A DNA stretch of 64,000 nucleotides, taken from assembly GCA_001829675.1 (NCBI GenBank), contig MIBZ01000026.1:1-64000 (forward strand). Reading direction: 5' to 3'. Source of the DNA: Sulfurimonas sp. RIFCSPLOWO2_12_36_12 (GTDB taxonomy: Bacteria > Campylobacterota > Campylobacteria > Campylobacterales > Sulfurimonadaceae). The notes beneath the pieces are model-generated. The model was given only the letters and a program-made list of their open reading frames with translations. It did no database searches and was not told the DNA's origin. The position numbers and the translations under genes were made by a program. Shown here piece by piece: positions 18,692-27,986 of the stretch (positions are counted from its first letter, which is position 1; the number at the start of each line of letters is the position of its first letter).

Positions 18692-19191
18692 AATATATAA
18701 ATCACTACTCAGAAATAACAAAAACAGAGGTGTTAGAGCTAATAAAACAAGATAAGTTAGCTCTGCACCTAAAAACTAAGTACCCAAATCCGCATGTGAT
18801 AAAAACTGACAAAGCACTCTTTAGCTATGTAAATGAGCTTAAAAACGCCCATATAAAAAATGCGCCGACTCTAAGCAAAGTTCTTTATGACGGCAAAATA
18901 AATGTTATTCACAATGCTTTAGGCACTCATCATATTATCTCAAGAGTTCAAGGCTCAAAACTAAAAAGCAAAAACGAGATTCGCGTAGCTTCGATGTTTA
19001 AGAGTGTGCCACAAGAGTTTTTAGAGATGATAGTTGTGCATGAGTTGGCGCATTTTAAGGTAAAAGAGCATAACAAAGCATTTTACAATCTATGCGAGTA
19101 TATGCAGCCCTCCTATCATCAAACAGAGTTTGATGTAAGATTATATTTAACGCAGATGGATATTTTTGGCAAGATTGATGAGTGGAATTAG
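18679..19191 (+). CDS. YgjP-like zinc metallopeptidase (DUF45)
   Basis: 170 aa. The C-terminal half has the DUF45 HExxH motif VVHELAHFKVKEHNKAF followed by the third-ligand region; the N-terminal half is helical. The start appears to be a TTG at 18679 inside dbpA, with no better codon nearby. SprT/YgjP-like proteins are predicted metal-dependent peptidases; the role here is unknown. Confidence 0.82.
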   Translation: MDSLKYINHYSEITKTEVLELIKQDKLALHLKTKYPNPHVIKTDKALFSYVNELKNAHIKNAPTLSKVLYDGKINVIHNALGTHHIISRVQGSKLKSKNEIRVASMFKSVPQEFLEMIVVHELAHFKVKEHNKAFYNLCEYMQPSYHQTEFDVRLYLTQMDIFGKIDEWN

Positions 19192-19231
19192 ATTTGCTTA
19201 ATCTCTAAAATATAAAGTTCTAAAGGAACAG

Positions 19232-19996
19232 TTGGTGAGAGAAGAAGTTTGTTTATTTTTAATTCAGAGCGTAGTTGATTTAGAAGAGGATTTGATTGTT
19301 GTTTTTCAAAATGGTGACCCCATCCTGATAAACAAGGCTTTTAAAAAGTTTTTTGTAGTTTCATCGGTAGAAGAGTACAAAAATGAGTTCGGCTCTTTTG
19401 TAAACAGCTTTGTTCCGCACCCATCATACTTCCATGCAGAAAAAATCACCAAGAGCGAGAATTGGTTTGATGCAATCTCAAAACTCCCAGAGATAGAAAG
19501 AGTTGTAAGCATGATGACGCCAAATTATGAACCGCATGCTTTTTCTGTAAATGTAGAAAAAATAGATGAGTATGTTATCGGTGTATTTACAAACATCACG
19601 CAGACGCTTATTAAGCGGATTATGATTGAAAATAACACAAGTATCGACAAGCAAAGCGGTGCTTACTCCAAAAACTACTTTTTGCATATGTTAACTAGTT
19701 ATCAGGATGCAGTTGTTTTTAACAAAAAAACAGTCAGTGCAATTTTAATTAAAACAGAAAAAACAGAAGAAAATAATCTGGTGGAGTTGGTCAATTATTT
19801 CAAAAGCAAGATACGACAAGATGACATGTTGATTCGCTGGTCAAACGGCTCTTTCTTGCTTATCTCTCTTGTAGATACCCAAGTAAATGCTAAAAAAATG
19901 GTTGAAAAATTGTATAGAGACGATTGCACTTTTTCTCTCATAACCCAAAAAGAAAACGAGAGCATTAAAGAGCTTATAAAAAGAGTTGAGGGTTAA
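19232..19996 (+). CDS. PAS-like protein with degenerate GGDEF domain
   Basis: 254 aa, starting at a GTG with AAAGGA upstream. Residues 15-130 look like a PAS sensor (LIVVFQNGDPILINKAFKKF). The rest aligns with GGDEF (QSGAYSKNYFLHMLTSYQ ... KIRQDDMLIRWSNGSFLLIS). The GG(D/E)EF signature is replaced by SNGSF, so diguanylate cyclase activity is unlikely. It may be a sensing or regulatory relative. Confidence 0.75.
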   Translation: MVREEVCLFLIQSVVDLEEDLIVVFQNGDPILINKAFKKFFVVSSVEEYKNEFGSFVNSFVPHPSYFHAEKITKSENWFDAISKLPEIERVVSMMTPNYEPHAFSVNVEKIDEYVIGVFTNITQTLIKRIMIENNTSIDKQSGAYSKNYFLHMLTSYQDAVVFNKKTVSAILIKTEKTEENNLVELVNYFKSKIRQDDMLIRWSNGSFLLISLVDTQVNAKKMVEKLYRDDCTFSLITQKENESIKELIKRVEG

Positions 19997-20000
19997 TCTT

Positions 20001-20030
20001 CAACCTCTTTTTGCTCAAGATAGACAAGTT
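20001..20030 (+). repeat. 30-bp copy of an ABC-F coding segment
   Basis: 29 of 30 bases match 21349-21378 inside the ABC-F gene, in the same orientation. The two copies bracket the diguanylate cyclase gene. Probably a relic of a local duplication or insertion. Confidence 0.6.
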
Positions 20031-20085
20031 CGGAACAGTATCGCACATTGCTATTAATCGAAAGTTGTAAAAAGTGGAGATTCAC

Positions 20086-21015
20086 TCACAGGGGCATAAG
20101 CTTAGAATGTAAAACCTTATTTCTGCCACTCTCTTTTGCTTCATATAGCATTTTATCCGCAGCCGTTATCAACTTTTCTTTACTATCACAACTATGTGGA
20201 TACATAGTTGCCACTCCAACACTCGCGGTAAGCGTAGGAATAACTGAAGAATTTTTATTTTCTATACCTAAAGCGCGAATGTCTCCAACCAAATCATTCA
20301 TCATATTAAACGAATTTTCGGCAGTAGTATCACCTAGTACTATTGCAAACTCTTCTCCACCGTATCTTGCACAAAGGTCGGCAGGTCTATGTACAAATTT
20401 TTTAAGCACGGCCCCTACTCTTCTTAAGCACTCGTCTCCAGCTTGATGTCCATAGGTATCATTTAACAACTTAAAATGGTCAAGGTCGATAATTGCTAGT
20501 GAGAGTGGTAACTTTAGGCGTGTACAACGCTTCCACTCGTTTTCCAAAAATTCATCAAAATATCTACGATTGGCGATATCGGTAAGTCCGTCAATACGAG
20601 ATTGGTTTAATACTTTCTCTTCAGCGGATACTCTTTCTGTGATATTTTCATGTGAAATAACATAATATTCTTTATTATCTAGCCCAAACGGTACAACTCT
20701 CATCATAAACCATCTCTTTTCATATAGGCTATGACACGGATACTCAAAGTAAAAAAAATCTCTTACTTTGTTAATAACATCTCTTATACCCTCGGCTGCT
20801 TTAGCCCCAAGTTCATCGCCGCGTAATGCAGATTTGTCACACTCTTTGAGATAATTAACCTTATCCCAAATATTATGCATTGAGTAATTATTGGCTTCTC
20901 CAAATGCAACCCAATTTTTATTCACATATACAATCTCCCCATCTTTATCAATTACGGAGATATGTTGTGTTACCGTGTCAAGAACTAATTTTAAAAATTT
21001 ATGCGAATTCATCAT
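20086..21015 (-). CDS. PAS-GGDEF diguanylate cyclase
   Basis: 310 aa from the ATG at 21015 (GGAGG 7 bases upstream; an in-frame ATG at 21129 has none). An N-terminal PAS domain (TQHISVIDKDGEIVYVNKNW) has a PAC-like end (YYVISHENITERVSAEEKVL). The GGDEF domain carries the intact active site CARYGGEEFAIVLGD and IDLDHFKLLNDTYGHQAGD. It should make cyclic di-GMP in response to a PAS-sensed cue. No membrane segment is visible, so it is probably cytoplasmic. Confidence 0.9.
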   Translation of the reverse strand: MMNSHKFLKLVLDTVTQHISVIDKDGEIVYVNKNWVAFGEANNYSMHNIWDKVNYLKECDKSALRGDELGAKAAEGIRDVINKVRDFFYFEYPCHSLYEKRWFMMRVVPFGLDNKEYYVISHENITERVSAEEKVLNQSRIDGLTDIANRRYFDEFLENEWKRCTRLKLPLSLAIIDLDHFKLLNDTYGHQAGDECLRRVGAVLKKFVHRPADLCARYGGEEFAIVLGDTTAENSFNMMNDLVGDIRALGIENKNSSVIPTLTASVGVATMYPHSCDSKEKLITAADKMLYEAKESGRNKVLHSKLMPL

Positions 21016-21256
21016 GATAAATCCTCCAAAAATTATATTACTGATGTTATATTTTATCGCAGTATTTGTAATTTTTGTAGTAGAAACTGAAAAATTAGTA
21101 AGGTCGAGAGGAGAGGAAAAACTCTTCAAAAAGCTTATCTGCTGATTTATAAATCAAGCTGTTCTTATCTGTTTTGACATTTTCAACTCTAACGCTTGTT
21201 TGCATTTTCATAAATTAGAATCCATTTGGAGTATAAAGTCAATGATAAATAGTTTT

Positions 21257-23089
21257 TTAATCCTCAATCTCTGCTATTTTTTTGTCATAATCTTGAGAAA
21301 TCTCGTCAAACTCGCTTTGGATAATCTCTAAAAGTTCAAACATCTTCTCAACCTCTTTTTGCTCAAGAGAGACAAGTTTTGAAAACTCTATAATCTTAAA
21401 AGTGTCACCTTTGCTTGATGCTTCAAGCAGTTTCTTTTGATGAGAAGCTAAAAGCTCTTCTGATTTGATAATAGAGGCTTCGAGTTTTTCAATCCTCTTC
21501 TTCATAGGTGAAGTGAGTTTGTTTTTATCCCTGATTAGGTCTGCTTTTGCTTTTTTGTTATCTTTGAAAGAGCTTTTTGGTTTTTGTTTTACAAAATCAT
21601 CCTCTTCCTCTTCCCAACCCATTTTTTCTAAAAAGAGGTCATATCCGCCGTCAAAATATTCCGCACCATTTTTTGCAAAGATAATAAGTCTATCACAAAC
21701 ACGGCGAAGCAACTCTTCCGAGTGGGTTACGACAATTACTGAGCCTTTAAAGCCTTGAATAGCCACCGTTAGAGCCTCTATTGAGTCCATATCCAAGTGG
21801 TTTGTTGGCTCATCAAGAAAGAGAAGATTTACATCTCTGGCTAAAATCTGCCCTAGCATTACACGGCTTTTTTCTCCACCGGATAGAAGAGAGACTTTTT
21901 TATCAGCGGTGTCTCCGCTAAACATCATAGCGCCCGCGATACCGCGAATATTTTGTGCGGAGAGCTTTGTATTGGCAGAGTGAATTTCGTCAAGCACTGT
22001 GCTGTTTGGATGCAGTCTTGCAATGTTTGTCTGTCCAAAGTGTGCAAATGATGTACTTGTATGAAAGTTTACCACTCCGCTAAGCGGTTTTAGCTCGCCC
22101 GCAATGGTATTTAAAAGAGTTGATTTACCCTTGCCGTTCTTTCCGATAATCCCAAGACACTCACCTTTTTCAAGCACGAAAGAGATATTTTTAAACAAAA
22201 TATTATCCGGTGTGTAGCCGAAGCTTAAATCTTTAACATCAAGCAGAACTTTTGCAGGTGTATCCTTGTAGTTAAAATCAAATTCTAAAGATGAGTCGTA
22301 TCCCAAATCTTCAAGCAAATCCATCTTCTCAAGCTGTTTTACTTTTGACTGAGCAAGGGCAGCGGTTGAAGCACGAGCTTTGTTTCGGGCTATAAAATCC
22401 TCAAGCTCTTTTACTTTTTTATCCTGTGCAATTTTTTGTTTTTCATAGAGCTCGTCATTGGCTTGCAGCTGCTCATAGTATTTGTGCGTGTCTCCTGAAA
22501 TCAACCTTATATTTTTGCGTACAATTCCCATTGTGTGAGTTGTAACGGCGTCCATAAAATCTCTATCGTGAGTAACCAAAATCACTTCACCCTCAAACGC
22601 TTTTAAAAAGGTTTTCAGCCATCTAAGAGAGAGGATGTCTAGGTAGTTTGTCGGCTCATCCAAAAGAAGCAGGTTTGGTTCAGTCACCAAAAGTTTTGCC
22701 AGATTTATTCGGATTTGATAACCGCCTGAGAATGAGAGCGGATTTTTTTCTAAATCATCCTGAGTAAAACCCAAACCAAACAGAATTTTCTCAACTCTAT
22801 AAACATCATATTTCATATCCTCTTCAAGTGCTAACGCTGCCTCTTCCCTTAGAGTGCTTTCGCTAAAAACAAGATGCTGTTTTAGGGCACCTATTTTGTA
22901 CCCTTTTGGTATAACTACCTCGCCGCTATCGGGAGTGTCTTCACGCAATATAAGCTTAAAAAGCGTTGATTTTCCGCTTCCGTTACGACCTACTAAACCA
23001 ACTTTGTTGCCAGAGTTTAGTTTAAAATTTAAGTTGGAAAAAAGCTCCTGTTTGCCGAAACTTTTTGAAATGTTTATTAGTTGTATCAT
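21257..23089 (-). CDS. ABC-F family ATPase (ribosome-associated type)
   Basis: 610 aa with two ABC domains: Walker A GRNGSGKST, signature LSFSGGYQIRINLA and Walker B LLLLDEPTNYLD in the first; GKNGKGKST, SLLSGGEKSRVMLG and LLFLDEPTNHLD in the second. They are joined by the charged ABC-F linker and followed by a coiled-coil C-terminal extension. There are no membrane segments. ABC-F proteins act on the ribosomal E site; Uup/YheS-type housekeeping is most likely. Confidence 0.92.
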   Translation of the reverse strand: MIQLINISKSFGKQELFSNLNFKLNSGNKVGLVGRNGSGKSTLFKLILREDTPDSGEVVIPKGYKIGALKQHLVFSESTLREEAALALEEDMKYDVYRVEKILFGLGFTQDDLEKNPLSFSGGYQIRINLAKLLVTEPNLLLLDEPTNYLDILSLRWLKTFLKAFEGEVILVTHDRDFMDAVTTHTMGIVRKNIRLISGDTHKYYEQLQANDELYEKQKIAQDKKVKELEDFIARNKARASTAALAQSKVKQLEKMDLLEDLGYDSSLEFDFNYKDTPAKVLLDVKDLSFGYTPDNILFKNISFVLEKGECLGIIGKNGKGKSTLLNTIAGELKPLSGVVNFHTSTSFAHFGQTNIARLHPNSTVLDEIHSANTKLSAQNIRGIAGAMMFSGDTADKKVSLLSGGEKSRVMLGQILARDVNLLFLDEPTNHLDMDSIEALTVAIQGFKGSVIVVTHSEELLRRVCDRLIIFAKNGAEYFDGGYDLFLEKMGWEEEEDDFVKQKPKSSFKDNKKAKADLIRDKNKLTSPMKKRIEKLEASIIKSEELLASHQKKLLEASSKGDTFKIIEFSKLVSLEQKEVEKMFELLEIIQSEFDEISQDYDKKIAEIED

Positions 23090-23147
23090 AAGACTCTTTT
23101 TTATTTATTTTATAACGCTAGCCTTCATTTGAGGCAGAAAATTATCG

Positions 23148-23690
23148 CTACTGCGAGATGTTTTTTATCTCTTCTAGCATCCAAGGCCACTCACCGTATC
23201 CGCCATCCGTGTTTATATGCCCCGCATTTTGTAGAATAACCATCTCAACTCCGAGACTACTTGCGAGCAAAGAGGCTTCATCCAGACTCATATACGGGTC
23301 GTTTGTTGACGCCACTAACAGAGCCTCTTTCGCATAAAGATTTGTCGGTATCTTGCATGGAAAAAAACTCTTCAGCTCTTCAACCTTACACTCTAAACTC
23401 GGAGGAGCAACAAGAAAAAGCTTCTCTATTTTAGTGATTTTTAACTCGTTGCAGAGATGAAACCAGAGAATGTTTGCAAGAGAGTGACAAACCACGATAT
23501 TGGGTTTAAAATTTTTCAGTTCCTCGGTTAACTCTTCTATCCACTCGTTTTTATTTGGAAAGTCGGGATTGCTAAGTTTTAAAAAACTGACACAACCGTA
23601 ATCCTTGGCAATCTCTCCTGAGAGCCAGCTCTGCCAGTGAGGAAAATCGCTTCCGCCCCAGCCATGCAAAATCAAAATCTTCTGTTTCAC
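23148..23690 (-). CDS. RBBP9/YdeN-family serine hydrolase
   Basis: 180-aa alpha/beta hydrolase. It starts ILILHGWGGSDFPHWQSWL, has nucleophile motif VVCHSLANILW (S in the GxSxG position, with C and A variants), and ends with Asp (TNDPYMS) and His (NAGHINTDGGYGEWP). Substrate unknown. Confidence 0.85.
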   Translation of the reverse strand: MKQKILILHGWGGSDFPHWQSWLSGEIAKDYGCVSFLKLSNPDFPNKNEWIEELTEELKNFKPNIVVCHSLANILWFHLCNELKITKIEKLFLVAPPSLECKVEELKSFFPCKIPTNLYAKEALLVASTNDPYMSLDEASLLASSLGVEMVILQNAGHINTDGGYGEWPWMLEEIKNISQ

Positions 23691-23808
23691 TCTCTGATTC
23701 CTGTTAAAATTGTCAATTTTAGTGGAAGTATACCAAATATGATAAAAGAATCGGATAAGCTAAAGAAGTCTATAATCAAAATTAAAAAATTATAGAAAAG
23801 GTACAAGG

Positions 23809-25200
23809 GTGGAGAAGAGAAGTATTAAAGTAATTACCGTAACCCGATTACTGCAGGTTTTTATAGTTGCTACATTGGTTATAGTCTCTATAGTTCTTTT
23901 AAGTTACAGAAGTTTTTTTCAGTTTATAGTAGAAAATAAAATCCATTCAATTTCAGAAATTATAAAAGCGGGTCTGACATCGCATATGAAAGCAGGTATT
24001 ATGGATAAACGAGATTATTTTTTGGATGAAATATCTTCGGTTCATGATATTAAAACTATTAAAATTATTCGCGGAGATGCTGTCATAAAAGAGTATGGCG
24101 AATCAACCTTGTCAGAAAAAAAACTAAACAATAACCTTAGAGCCATTTTAGAAAAAAAAGAGGTATATGTAGAGTGGAAAGATATGCAAAGCAGCGTTAA
24201 ATCGGTTGTTCCTTATATCGCAAATTCTAACTGTCTGCAGTGTCATCATGTCAAAGAAGGTACGGTTTTGGGTGCGGTAGATATTGAAATGAAGATTGAT
24301 GCATACCAGATTTTTGTAATAAAAAACAGTTATGTGATTATTGCAGCACTGCTTTTGTTTGCCTTAGTCGTAGTGTTTAATATGTTTCATGTCATTGAGC
24401 GTTATATAAGCAGACCACTTTTGGGTATTATTGATGAAACTAAAGATGCTTATTTTTTACATAAAAACATAGACAGCAGTAAGTATGAGAGTAGAGAGTT
24501 TGAGGATGTTGCATTAAGCGTAAATAGTTTTAATAAAACCGTTATAGAAAAAGAGAATGAACTAATATATAAAAACAGACAACTTCAACTTTTAAACGAG
24601 GAGATAGAATCAACTCTAAAAGAGACTATGCTTATGATAGGAAAAATAGAGGAGATTCGTTCAAGCTCTACAAGTCGGCATACCAAACGGGTTGCCATAT
24701 TAAGCACAATAGTTGCAAAAGAGTACGGATTGAACGATGAGCAAGTAAAGCTTATAGAGATAGCCTCGCCTCTGCATGACATAGGAAAAGTCGGAATTGC
24801 CGATGCCATTTTAAATAAACCGGGCAAATTGACGCAAGATGAATATAATATTATTAAATCTCACTCTCTTTTCGGATATAACATTTTAAAAAATTCTAAA
24901 CGAGAGATACTAAAAACTGCGGCTGCTATTGCCTATGAACATCATGAAAGATATGACGGAACCGGTTATCCGCAAGGGTTAAAAGACGAAGAGATTTCTG
25001 TCTATGCGCGCATAGTTGCGATTGTCGATGTTTTTGACACTCTGCTCTCCAGACGGGTATATAAAGAGGCATGGCCGATAGAAGATGTTATTGCTTTTTT
25101 TAAAGAGCAAAGAGGCAAGCAATTTGAGCCTAAATTAGTAGATATATTGCTTGAAAATATTGATAAGTATGCACGGCTGCATAGAGATTTATCCATATAG
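23809..25200 (+). CDS. HD-GYP c-di-GMP phosphodiesterase with periplasmic c-type haem sensor
   Basis: 463 aa from a GTG. TM1 is at about 12-34, then a periplasmic domain with one haem c attachment site C142-L-Q-C-H (NCLQCHHVKEG), TM2 at about 168-190, a short HAMP-like/coiled-coil stretch, and a full HD-GYP domain: HDIGKVGIADAILNKPGKLT, then HHERYDGTGYPQGL. It should hydrolyse c-di-GMP in response to redox state or a haem-binding gas. The haem site in this position resembles Tll0287-like sensor domains. There is no clear neighbour operon. Confidence 0.88.
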   Translation: MEKRSIKVITVTRLLQVFIVATLVIVSIVLLSYRSFFQFIVENKIHSISEIIKAGLTSHMKAGIMDKRDYFLDEISSVHDIKTIKIIRGDAVIKEYGESTLSEKKLNNNLRAILEKKEVYVEWKDMQSSVKSVVPYIANSNCLQCHHVKEGTVLGAVDIEMKIDAYQIFVIKNSYVIIAALLLFALVVVFNMFHVIERYISRPLLGIIDETKDAYFLHKNIDSSKYESREFEDVALSVNSFNKTVIEKENELIYKNRQLQLLNEEIESTLKETMLMIGKIEEIRSSSTSRHTKRVAILSTIVAKEYGLNDEQVKLIEIASPLHDIGKVGIADAILNKPGKLTQDEYNIIKSHSLFGYNILKNSKREILKTAAAIAYEHHERYDGTGYPQGLKDEEISVYARIVAIVDVFDTLLSRRVYKEAWPIEDVIAFFKEQRGKQFEPKLVDILLENIDKYARLHRDLSI

Positions 25201-25218
25201 ATATGCAAAAATTCATAT

Positions 25219-26613
25219 TTATGTTTGACTGTGGGCTTTTATCGCGCTCTTAATTCTTGAAATTGTCTCATTTTTCCCTATTATAGCCATCACGCTGTCA
25301 AGTCCGGGACCGCTCATTTTTCCCAGTAGTGCGACACGAAGGGGCTGACCGATTTTACCAAAACCTATCCCCATCTCATCAACTACCTCTTGCATCAGGT
25401 GGTGGTAGTCGCTTGGGAGATGAAGTTCGCTAGATGTACTCACTTTTGCTGCAAAAGCATTTAAAACATCTACTGCATCGCCTTTAAATGATTTTTCAAC
25501 AGCTTTTTCATCATAAGAGGCGGGAGCGATTATTATCTCATTTACAAGCAGAGCCATCTCTTTAAGAGTTTTTGCACGCTCTTTTAGCGCATCAAGTAAA
25601 ATCTCTTTTTTATCATGTGAAGTCAGTAACAGACCGTATGGCTCAAGCATCTCTGCAAGTTTATTGTTCGGAGTGTTTTTGATGTAGTGGGAGTTTAGCC
25701 AGTCCAGTTTTTCGGTGTTGTAAATTGATGCAGAGCGGTTGATATTTTTAGGATTGAAATATTCCATCATCTCATCCATCGAGAAAATCTCTTGGTCTCC
25801 GTGACTCCAGCCAAGACGCACTAAAAAATTTAAAAGTGCTTCAGGAGTGTAACCCATCTCTTTGTATGCCATAACATCCGTTGCACCGTCTCTTTTAGAG
25901 AGCTTTTTGCCTTCGTGATTGTGAATCATAGGAACATGGAAAAATTTCGGTACTTCAAAGCCGAGTGCTTCATAAACCACTATCTGTTTTGGCGTGTTTG
26001 ACAGATGGTCATCACCGCGAATAACCTCCGTAACGCCCATCAAATGGTCATCTATGGCTACAACGAAGTTATAAGTCGGAGAACCGTCACCTCTTGCAAT
26101 GACAAAATCATCCAAAATATCTTCAGCTTGAAAAGAGATATCGCCTTTTACGCCGTCGCGAACTAAAATTTCACCGCTAAGAGGCGCTTTTATGCGGATT
26201 ACATACTCTGCATTTTCCGGCGGAGTACCTGTAAAATCACGATATTTGCCGTCATATTTTGTTCGTTCTTTGTTTGCCATTTGAGTTTCACGAAGCTCTG
26301 TGAGTTCATCTTTTGACATATAACATTTGTAGGCTTTGCCTTCATCCAAAAGTTGCTTGATATAGATTGCGTAAATATCATCTCTTTGTGACTGGTAGAT
26401 TATCTCGCCGTCATGCTCCAGTCCTAGCCAATGAAACGCTTTTACAATCGCTTCTGCCGCTTCTTGTGAGTTTCTCGCCTTGTCCGTGTCCTCAATGCGA
26501 AGAAGAAATTTACCGCCGTTTTTTCTAGCCCAAAGATAAGAAAATAGAGCAGTTCTTAAACCGCCGATATGAAGATAGCCTGTTGGACTTGGAGCAAAGC
26601 GAGTAACAACCAT
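25219..26613 (-). CDS. gltX: Glutamyl-tRNA synthetase
   Basis: 464-aa class I synthetase. HIGH motif is HIGG in PSPTGYLHIGGLRTALF; the KMSKS motif is KLSKR. RIEDTDKAR follows normally. It charges tRNA-Glu, or tRNA-Gln before amidation. Campylobacterota usually carry two GltX paralogues, one specific for tRNA-Gln, and sequence reading alone cannot say which this is. It diverges from the SurA-like gene. Confidence 0.95.
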   Translation of the reverse strand: MVVTRFAPSPTGYLHIGGLRTALFSYLWARKNGGKFLLRIEDTDKARNSQEAAEAIVKAFHWLGLEHDGEIIYQSQRDDIYAIYIKQLLDEGKAYKCYMSKDELTELRETQMANKERTKYDGKYRDFTGTPPENAEYVIRIKAPLSGEILVRDGVKGDISFQAEDILDDFVIARGDGSPTYNFVVAIDDHLMGVTEVIRGDDHLSNTPKQIVVYEALGFEVPKFFHVPMIHNHEGKKLSKRDGATDVMAYKEMGYTPEALLNFLVRLGWSHGDQEIFSMDEMMEYFNPKNINRSASIYNTEKLDWLNSHYIKNTPNNKLAEMLEPYGLLLTSHDKKEILLDALKERAKTLKEMALLVNEIIIAPASYDEKAVEKSFKGDAVDVLNAFAAKVSTSSELHLPSDYHHLMQEVVDEMGIGFGKIGQPLRVALLGKMSGPGLDSVMAIIGKNETISRIKSAIKAHSQT

Positions 26614-26702
26614 AAAAAGCCTTTATAAAATAGTTCTGCAATTTTAGGCTATCATTTGTTAAAAGCGGGTAAAATGCTATTTTTAATTTACAGGAAAACA
26701 AA

Positions 26703-27539
26703 ATGTATAAAATATTTTTATCTCTTTTTTTTGGTGTAGTGTTGAATGCAGAGCTAATTAGCGGGGTTAGCGTTGTAGTCAAAGGCGAAGCAATTACTCT
26801 TTATGATGTCAAAGAAGAGATGCGAATATCTAATGTTGATGCGGCTGCGGCAACTGACAATTTGATAAGAAAAAAGCTCGAAGAAGCAGAGATAAATGAG
26901 AAAAAAATCAGCGTAACAAGCACTGAAGTTTATGATGATATTAAAAAAGTAGCAGCTGCAAATAAGATGAGCATAGATGAGTTTTATGATGCTGTAAGAG
27001 AATCAAGCGGACTTAGTTCTGCGGAGTTTAAAGAAAAAACCAAAGAGAAAATTTTATCTCAAAAACTCTACTCGGCAATAGCTTACTCATCAGTTGAGGC
27101 TCCAACCGAAGATGAGATTAAAGAGTATTATGGGCTTCATAAAGAAGATTTTTTACGCCCTACAGCTTTTAAGGCAACGGTATATACTTCAAAAAATAGA
27201 GACATTCTTCAGAAAAAAATCAGTACACCCGTATTTAACTCTAATGAGATAAAAATAGAAGAGCAGGTATTTCCATACGACAGAGTCTCTCCGGAGTTGG
27301 CTCAACTCTTGGAAAAAGCACAAATCAACAGCTTTACTCCTATAATTGTAGACAATAAGGGCTCTTTTGTAAGCTTCTATCTAAAAGAGGTTCAAAAGCC
27401 TAGCAAAAGCGCCTTTGATGATGTAAAAGAGCAGATAGCCAACTTGATTATGGGGCAAAAAAGAGAGCAGGTTTTAGGTGACTATTTTGCAAGACTAAGA
27501 GGTAATGCAGATATTCAAATAATTAGAAAAGCTGAGTAG
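26703..27539 (+). CDS. SurA/PpiC-like periplasmic chaperone
   Basis: 278 aa. A short signal peptide (YKIFLSLFFGVVLNA) is followed by a SurA N-domain (LISGVSVVVKGEAITLYDV ... IRKKLEEAEINEK) and a weak PpiC-like parvulin region (about 140-240). It should assist outer-membrane protein folding. Its stop directly abuts the next ATG (27540), suggesting an operon with the deaminase and the IscU-like gene. Confidence 0.82.
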   Translation: MYKIFLSLFFGVVLNAELISGVSVVVKGEAITLYDVKEEMRISNVDAAAATDNLIRKKLEEAEINEKKISVTSTEVYDDIKKVAAANKMSIDEFYDAVRESSGLSSAEFKEKTKEKILSQKLYSAIAYSSVEAPTEDEIKEYYGLHKEDFLRPTAFKATVYTSKNRDILQKKISTPVFNSNEIKIEEQVFPYDRVSPELAQLLEKAQINSFTPIIVDNKGSFVSFYLKEVQKPSKSAFDDVKEQIANLIMGQKREQVLGDYFARLRGNADIQIIRKAE

Positions 27540-27983
27540 ATGTTAAGTGATGAAAATTTTATAAATATTGCGTTAGAGATAGCAACTGCCTCAAAATGTG
27601 TCTCTAAACAGGTAGGCGCCGTCATCGTAAAAGATGGAAGAATACTCAGTACGGGTTATAACGGCACACCCTCCGGATATATAAACTGCCGTGAGCACTG
27701 GGATGGAGAATACACATCAGCGCATCATGAGTGGTCAAAAACTTACGAGATACACTCGGAAATGAATGCGATTATCTGGGCGGCAAGAAAAGGAATTAGC
27801 GTAGAGGGTGCTACGATATATGTAACACTTGAGCCTTGCAGCGAGTGCAGCAAAAACATCATAGCAAGCGGGATTAAGCGCATAGTTTACCTAAAACCGT
27901 ATGAACATAATCACTCTGCTACCATCTCAAAATTTATTATAGATAATGGCGTAAGCATTGAAATGCTTAGTCAAAAAGAGTAG
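27540..27983 (+). CDS. dCMP deaminase family protein
   Basis: 147-aa zinc deaminase with H-S-E (THSEMNAIIWAARKG-type, seen as IHSEMNAI) and PCSEC (LEPCSECSKNIIASG). The N-terminal half has the TGYNGTPSGYINC motif of ComEB/dCMP deaminases, which make dUMP from dCMP for thymidylate synthesis. Confidence 0.92.
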   Translation: MLSDENFINIALEIATASKCVSKQVGAVIVKDGRILSTGYNGTPSGYINCREHWDGEYTSAHHEWSKTYEIHSEMNAIIWAARKGISVEGATIYVTLEPCSECSKNIIASGIKRIVYLKPYEHNHSATISKFIIDNGVSIEMLSQKE

Positions 27984-27986
27984 GCG

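Noticed and set aside
19232-19996. Active diguanylate cyclase
   Set aside because: The active-site motif is SNGSF rather than GG(D/E)EF.
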